Shown here: piece after piece, positions 62,777-64,000 of the stretch
How positions within the stretch are numbered: the first letter of the stretch is position 1
How the letters are laid out: each line of letters begins with the position of its first letter
Assembly (NCBI RefSeq): GCF_014698795.1
Contig: NZ_JACJTR010000004.1
Location: forward strand, 186,001 to 250,000
Source of the DNA: Nostoc sp. FACHB-892
GTDB taxonomy: Bacteria > Cyanobacteriota > Cyanobacteriia > Cyanobacteriales > Nostocaceae
Direction of reading: 5' to 3'
DNA: 64,000 nt
Notes under the pieces: generated by a model
The model's database searches: none
Seen by the model: only the letters and a program-made list of their open reading frames with translations
Told to the model about the DNA's origin: nothing
Made by a program: the position numbers and the translations under genes

Positions 62777-63964
62777 TTAAGTTTGATTTTTTAATGCTGA
62801 CTTGCCTAGAGAGAGACAAACTACATCATCTTGTGGTGTATGAATGCGACTACACAGCACATCTCGATAATGTCTTTCTAAAGGATTTTTTTTAGATAAT
62901 CCCGGATTACCAATTAGTTTGAGTCCTATTTCTACAGCACGAATAGCGTTATTTGTAGCTAGATATTTTACTGTTTGTGCTTGTAAAGCAACTTTAGTGT
63001 CATATTCACCTTGATCAATGTCGTCCGCTAGGCTGTAGATTAATCGTTGATTAGCGTACAGCAAGGCTTCGATTTCACCAATAGCTGTTTGAAAGTTGGG
63101 CAAAGTTGCTAAACTAGTACCTAAGTTAGTAGGCGATCGCTCATTCAAATACTCAACTAACCAATCTCGTGCGGCTGTGGCTACTCCTTGATATAACGCA
63201 CTTAACCATAAACTACCACTTGCGAGTTTTAGGGGGTCTGGTGTTAACACAGCTTTAACAGGATGAATATCCAAAGCGTATTCTTGGGGAATCAAGACAT
63301 TTTCTAAAATCAGGTCGTGGCTACCTGTAGCCCTCATTCCTAAATGATCCCAAGTTTCCTCAATCTTCACACCAGGAAGGTCGCGCGGCACAAGAAAACT
63401 GCCTACTCTTGGTTCTTTCTCATCTGTGCGTGCCCAAACAACAAAATAACTTAAGATAGGACTGCCTGTAGTATATTGTTTATGGCCGGTTACCAGCCAA
63501 CCATTTTCTGTTTGCTGGGCAATAGTTGCAGGTAATCCCCCTCTGGCGGGTGTACCTAATTCTGGTTCTACACGAGCCGCATTGAGTAAAGCAATACCTG
63601 TGACTGACTCCCGACACAAGCGCTCATAAACTGCGGGATGCCAACGACGAGTCCGGGCGGCATTACTATGTTGTAAGTAGTGCATGGTCAACACTAAAGC
63701 CGTGGAAGCATCACCACTAGCTATCTTTTCAATTACTCTACAGATAGTCTTATAACTTACGTCTTGACCACCGAATTCTTGGGGAATGGTGAGACTTAAC
63801 AGCTGTGCTTGGTGGAGAGCTTGAAAATTCTCGAACGGAAAAGAACCGTTGCGATCGTGGATGGCTGCACGTATGGCAAAATCAGCCGCTAGCGACGCGA
63901 CAAGCTCAAATAAATCAGGAGAACATGCTGCTGTGGTAAGTTCTAAAACAGGTGATTGTGACAT
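62777..63964 (-). CDS. Acyl-CoA dehydrogenase-fold flavoprotein (SfnB/DszC type)
   Basis: 395 residues. Acyl-CoA dehydrogenase fold: helical N-terminal domain (LHQAQLLSLTIPQEFGGQDV), middle beta domain (GLPATIAQQTENGWLVTGHK, YFVVWARTDEKEPRVGSFLV) and C-terminal helical domain (NAIRAVEIGLKLIGNPGLSK). The subgroup resembles SfnB/DszC-like flavin monooxygenases used in sulfur acquisition rather than fatty-acid oxidation, since no clear catalytic Glu motif is visible; the substrate is open. It is complete within the window and probably cotranscribed with the 72-residue gene. Confidence 0.8.
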   Translation of the reverse strand: MSQSPVLELTTAACSPDLFELVASLAADFAIRAAIHDRNGSFPFENFQALHQAQLLSLTIPQEFGGQDVSYKTICRVIEKIASGDASTALVLTMHYLQHSNAARTRRWHPAVYERLCRESVTGIALLNAARVEPELGTPARGGLPATIAQQTENGWLVTGHKQYTTGSPILSYFVVWARTDEKEPRVGSFLVPRDLPGVKIEETWDHLGMRATGSHDLILENVLIPQEYALDIHPVKAVLTPDPLKLASGSLWLSALYQGVATAARDWLVEYLNERSPTNLGTSLATLPNFQTAIGEIEALLYANQRLIYSLADDIDQGEYDTKVALQAQTVKYLATNNAIRAVEIGLKLIGNPGLSKKNPLERHYRDVLCSRIHTPQDDVVCLSLGKSALKNQT

Positions 63965-64000
63965 TTGACTCTCAACTTCTAACTTCTGGAGACACCGCTA

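Noticed and set aside
1..64000. tRNA, rRNA or tmRNA genes
   Set aside because: None recognised in the spacers by reading; a covariance-model scan was not possible.

Overview
The window is chromosomal DNA of a filamentous, heterocyst-forming cyanobacterium of the Nostoc/Anabaena type. Evidence: the cytochrome b6f genes petB and petD, a patB/cnfR - fdxB - coxBAC block that in Anabaena is tied to heterocysts and nitrogen fixation, an extended hyp operon for the uptake hydrogenase, many HIP1 octamers (GCGATCGC), and the short interspersed and tandem repeats typical of Nostoc intergenic DNA. All calls come from reading the sequence and from family knowledge; no searches were run.

Layout. 1-5.9 kb: the tail of a sensor kinase, a permease-PAS-histidine kinase fusion, a PLP decarboxylase, then a decayed strip with a frameshifted ribbon-helix-helix gene, an ASCH fragment and a 224-bp MITE with target duplication. 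6.2-9.4 kb: ctpA-type protease divergent from petB-petD, whose leader carries a nested RNA structure. 9.7-27.5 kb: housekeeping and hypothetical genes (anti-sigma kinase, glycosyltransferase, RDD-pentapeptide protein, ruvX, DUF3727, YqeG phosphatase, proB, ROK kinase, Mut7-C protein, sucraseferredoxin-like protein) mixed with two broken genes (gmd, Uma2). 27.6-37.1 kb: patB, fdxB, coxBAC, then small genes, a cysteine-dioxygenase-like cupin and an ArsC-like nitrogenase-associated protein. 37.3-50.2 kb: a Ser/Thr-His hybrid kinase, cysK, small hypothetical genes, a luciferase-like oxidoreductase and a broken GH13 gene. 50.4-61.2 kb: an eleven-gene minus-strand operon reading TPR - two small membrane proteins - NifU/Rieske - NHL - hypF - hypC - hypD - hypE - hypA - hypB. 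61.2-64 kb: a divergent control region, the first 20 codons of hupS, then unrelated genes (72-aa protein, acyl-CoA dehydrogenase-like flavoprotein).

How it fits together. The central block supplies the heterocyst: PatB/CnfR activates nitrogen fixation genes, FdxB is the nif-type ferredoxin, and the Cox2-type oxidase removes oxygen. The hyp operon builds the NiFe centre, and its upstream genes are thought to help the HupS iron-sulfur subunit. The structural gene hupS, however, stops after 20 codons although every maturation gene looks intact. Either hupSL was recently lost, or hupS is split by a DNA element whose other end lies beyond the window, like the programmed excision elements known in heterocystous cyanobacteria. 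This is the observation most worth following up. The second is the amino-acid-permease/histidine-kinase fusion directly downstream of a histidine/serine-type decarboxylase.
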